The notes under the pieces were generated by a model. It was not told the origin of the DNA. It saw only the letters and a program-made list of their open reading frames with translations, and ran no database searches. A stretch of DNA of 64,000 nucleotides from Lentisphaerae bacterium ADurb.Bin082 (lineage in GTDB: Bacteria > Verrucomicrobiota > Lentisphaeria > Oligosphaerales > Oligosphaeraceae): contig MWEG01000018.1 of the NCBI GenBank assembly GCA_002070945.1, forward strand, positions 117,945-181,944, read 5' to 3'. Positions within the stretch are counted from its first letter, which is position 1, and every line of letters begins with the position of its first letter. The translations under genes were made by a program, and so were the position numbers. Below are positions 63,639 through 64,000 of this stretch, one piece after another.

Positions 63639-64000
63639 TTACGCCTTTTCGATTTTCCACTCGGATATCTGTCTTGAGGCCGCGTCGAAATTCGCGCCGA
63701 TGAGGACGATTCTTTTGCCGGCGTGCTGATATTTTTGGTAGTATGCTTTTTCGCGGATTTGCGCCAGCGCAGCCTCGGCGTTTTGATTCATTTTGAATTC
63801 AAAGATGTAGATGCAGTCCCCTTCTCGGATCACGGCGTCGATTCGCCCGTCGCACGTCCGCGATTCCGCCTCGACTCGCACACCGAGCAGCAGGAACACC
63901 GAATAGAACAGCAGTTGGAAGCGCGCTTCCGTGTCTATCACGATATCGTATTGCACGGCGGCGAAGAAGGTTTTCAGCAAGTCCATGAAGTGCTGGATGT
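63639..64000 (-). CDS. PD-(D/E)XK nuclease-superfamily protein, C-terminal part (truncated by window edge)
   Basis: The frame is open to base 64000 and continues beyond; an internal Met at 63986 is preceded by IQHF. Residues visible: RFQLLFYSVFLLLGVRVEAESRTCDGRIDAVI, then IYIFEFKMNQNAEAALAQI and KAYYQKYQHAGKRIVLIGANF. The Asp (DGRIDAVI) and E-F-K pattern is that of the C-terminal nuclease-like domain of DUF1703/AAA-ATPase-like proteins that often accompany an N-terminal AAA module. Whether the nuclease is active is unknown. Confidence 0.75.
   Translation of the reverse strand, partial: IQHFMDLLKTFFAAVQYDIVIDTEARFQLLFYSVFLLLGVRVEAESRTCDGRIDAVIREGDCIYIFEFKMNQNAEAALAQIREKAYYQKYQHAGKRIVLIGANFDAASRQISEWKIEKA

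Overview
The window looks like a chromosome fragment from the PVC superphylum, most probably Lentisphaerota (Victivallales-like). The support is a prepilin-type secreted protein with the classic [19 protein letters not shown] leader, a small protein of the Minf_1886 type that I associate with PVC genomes, secreted glycosidases, an anaerobic sulfatase-maturase-type radical SAM enzyme, and a GC-rich backbone with Ala/Gly/Arg-rich proteins. The assignment is inference; no rRNA or ribosomal protein gene is present to confirm it.

Layout. 0-9.5 kb (+): end of a DMT permease, a membrane-anchored Ser/Thr kinase, a prepilin-like protein, and two large secreted carbohydrate-active proteins. 9.5-25 kb (-): a lyase-like toroid protein, mtaB and rpoN in one operon, a DegT aminotransferase with its own promoter, a 1347-residue SNF2 helicase, then a surface-glycan run (fused nucleotidyltransferase-sugar kinase resembling MurU-AmgK, GT4 glycosyltransferase, flippase). 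25-37 kb (+): an Fe-alcohol dehydrogenase bracketed by about 170-bp inverted repeat elements, tig-clpP-clpX, an amidase, a HIT protein, Minf_1886, the GTPase rbgA/ylqF, a GmhA-like SIS protein and two unknown proteins. 37.7-41 kb (+): a lipoyl/peripheral-subunit-binding/SDR fusion followed by a ketosynthase with a degenerate second ketosynthase half. 41-43.8 kb (-): GH16 enzyme with an inserted discoidin-like domain, overlapping a GDPD-type phosphodiesterase.

43.8-54.9 kb (-) is an accessory region, clearly more AT-rich from about 46.5 kb. It holds RhuM, a radical SAM enzyme, a 12-bp tandem repeat, an ATPase + DUF4276 pair, a gene remnant, an AAA/DUF4143 ATPase with tandem dyad operators, small redox and phosphoesterase genes, a NgoMIV-type restriction-modification system and an orphan Xre antitoxin with a near-consensus promoter. 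I read it as a defence-island-like segment. 55-64 kb returns to backbone: tRNA-Pro(GGG), larB, a thiD-thiM fusion, GH28, a PIG-L deacetylase, a sulfatase-maturase-like protein, aguB-aguA (agmatine to putrescine), and a PD-(D/E)XK protein cut by the window edge.

A striking non-coding theme is a set of short intergenic repeats, several with 7-bp periodicity (GGGGCGA, GTCCACT-like, TGAATGC, TGAATGA, ATGAATT). They form composite elements of about 150-200 bp, often directly abutting stop codons. They resemble in style the heptameric STRR repeats of cyanobacteria. The two best candidates for undescribed biology are these composite repeats, in inverted pair around one metabolic gene, and the lipoyl-PSBD-SDR plus ketosynthase locus.
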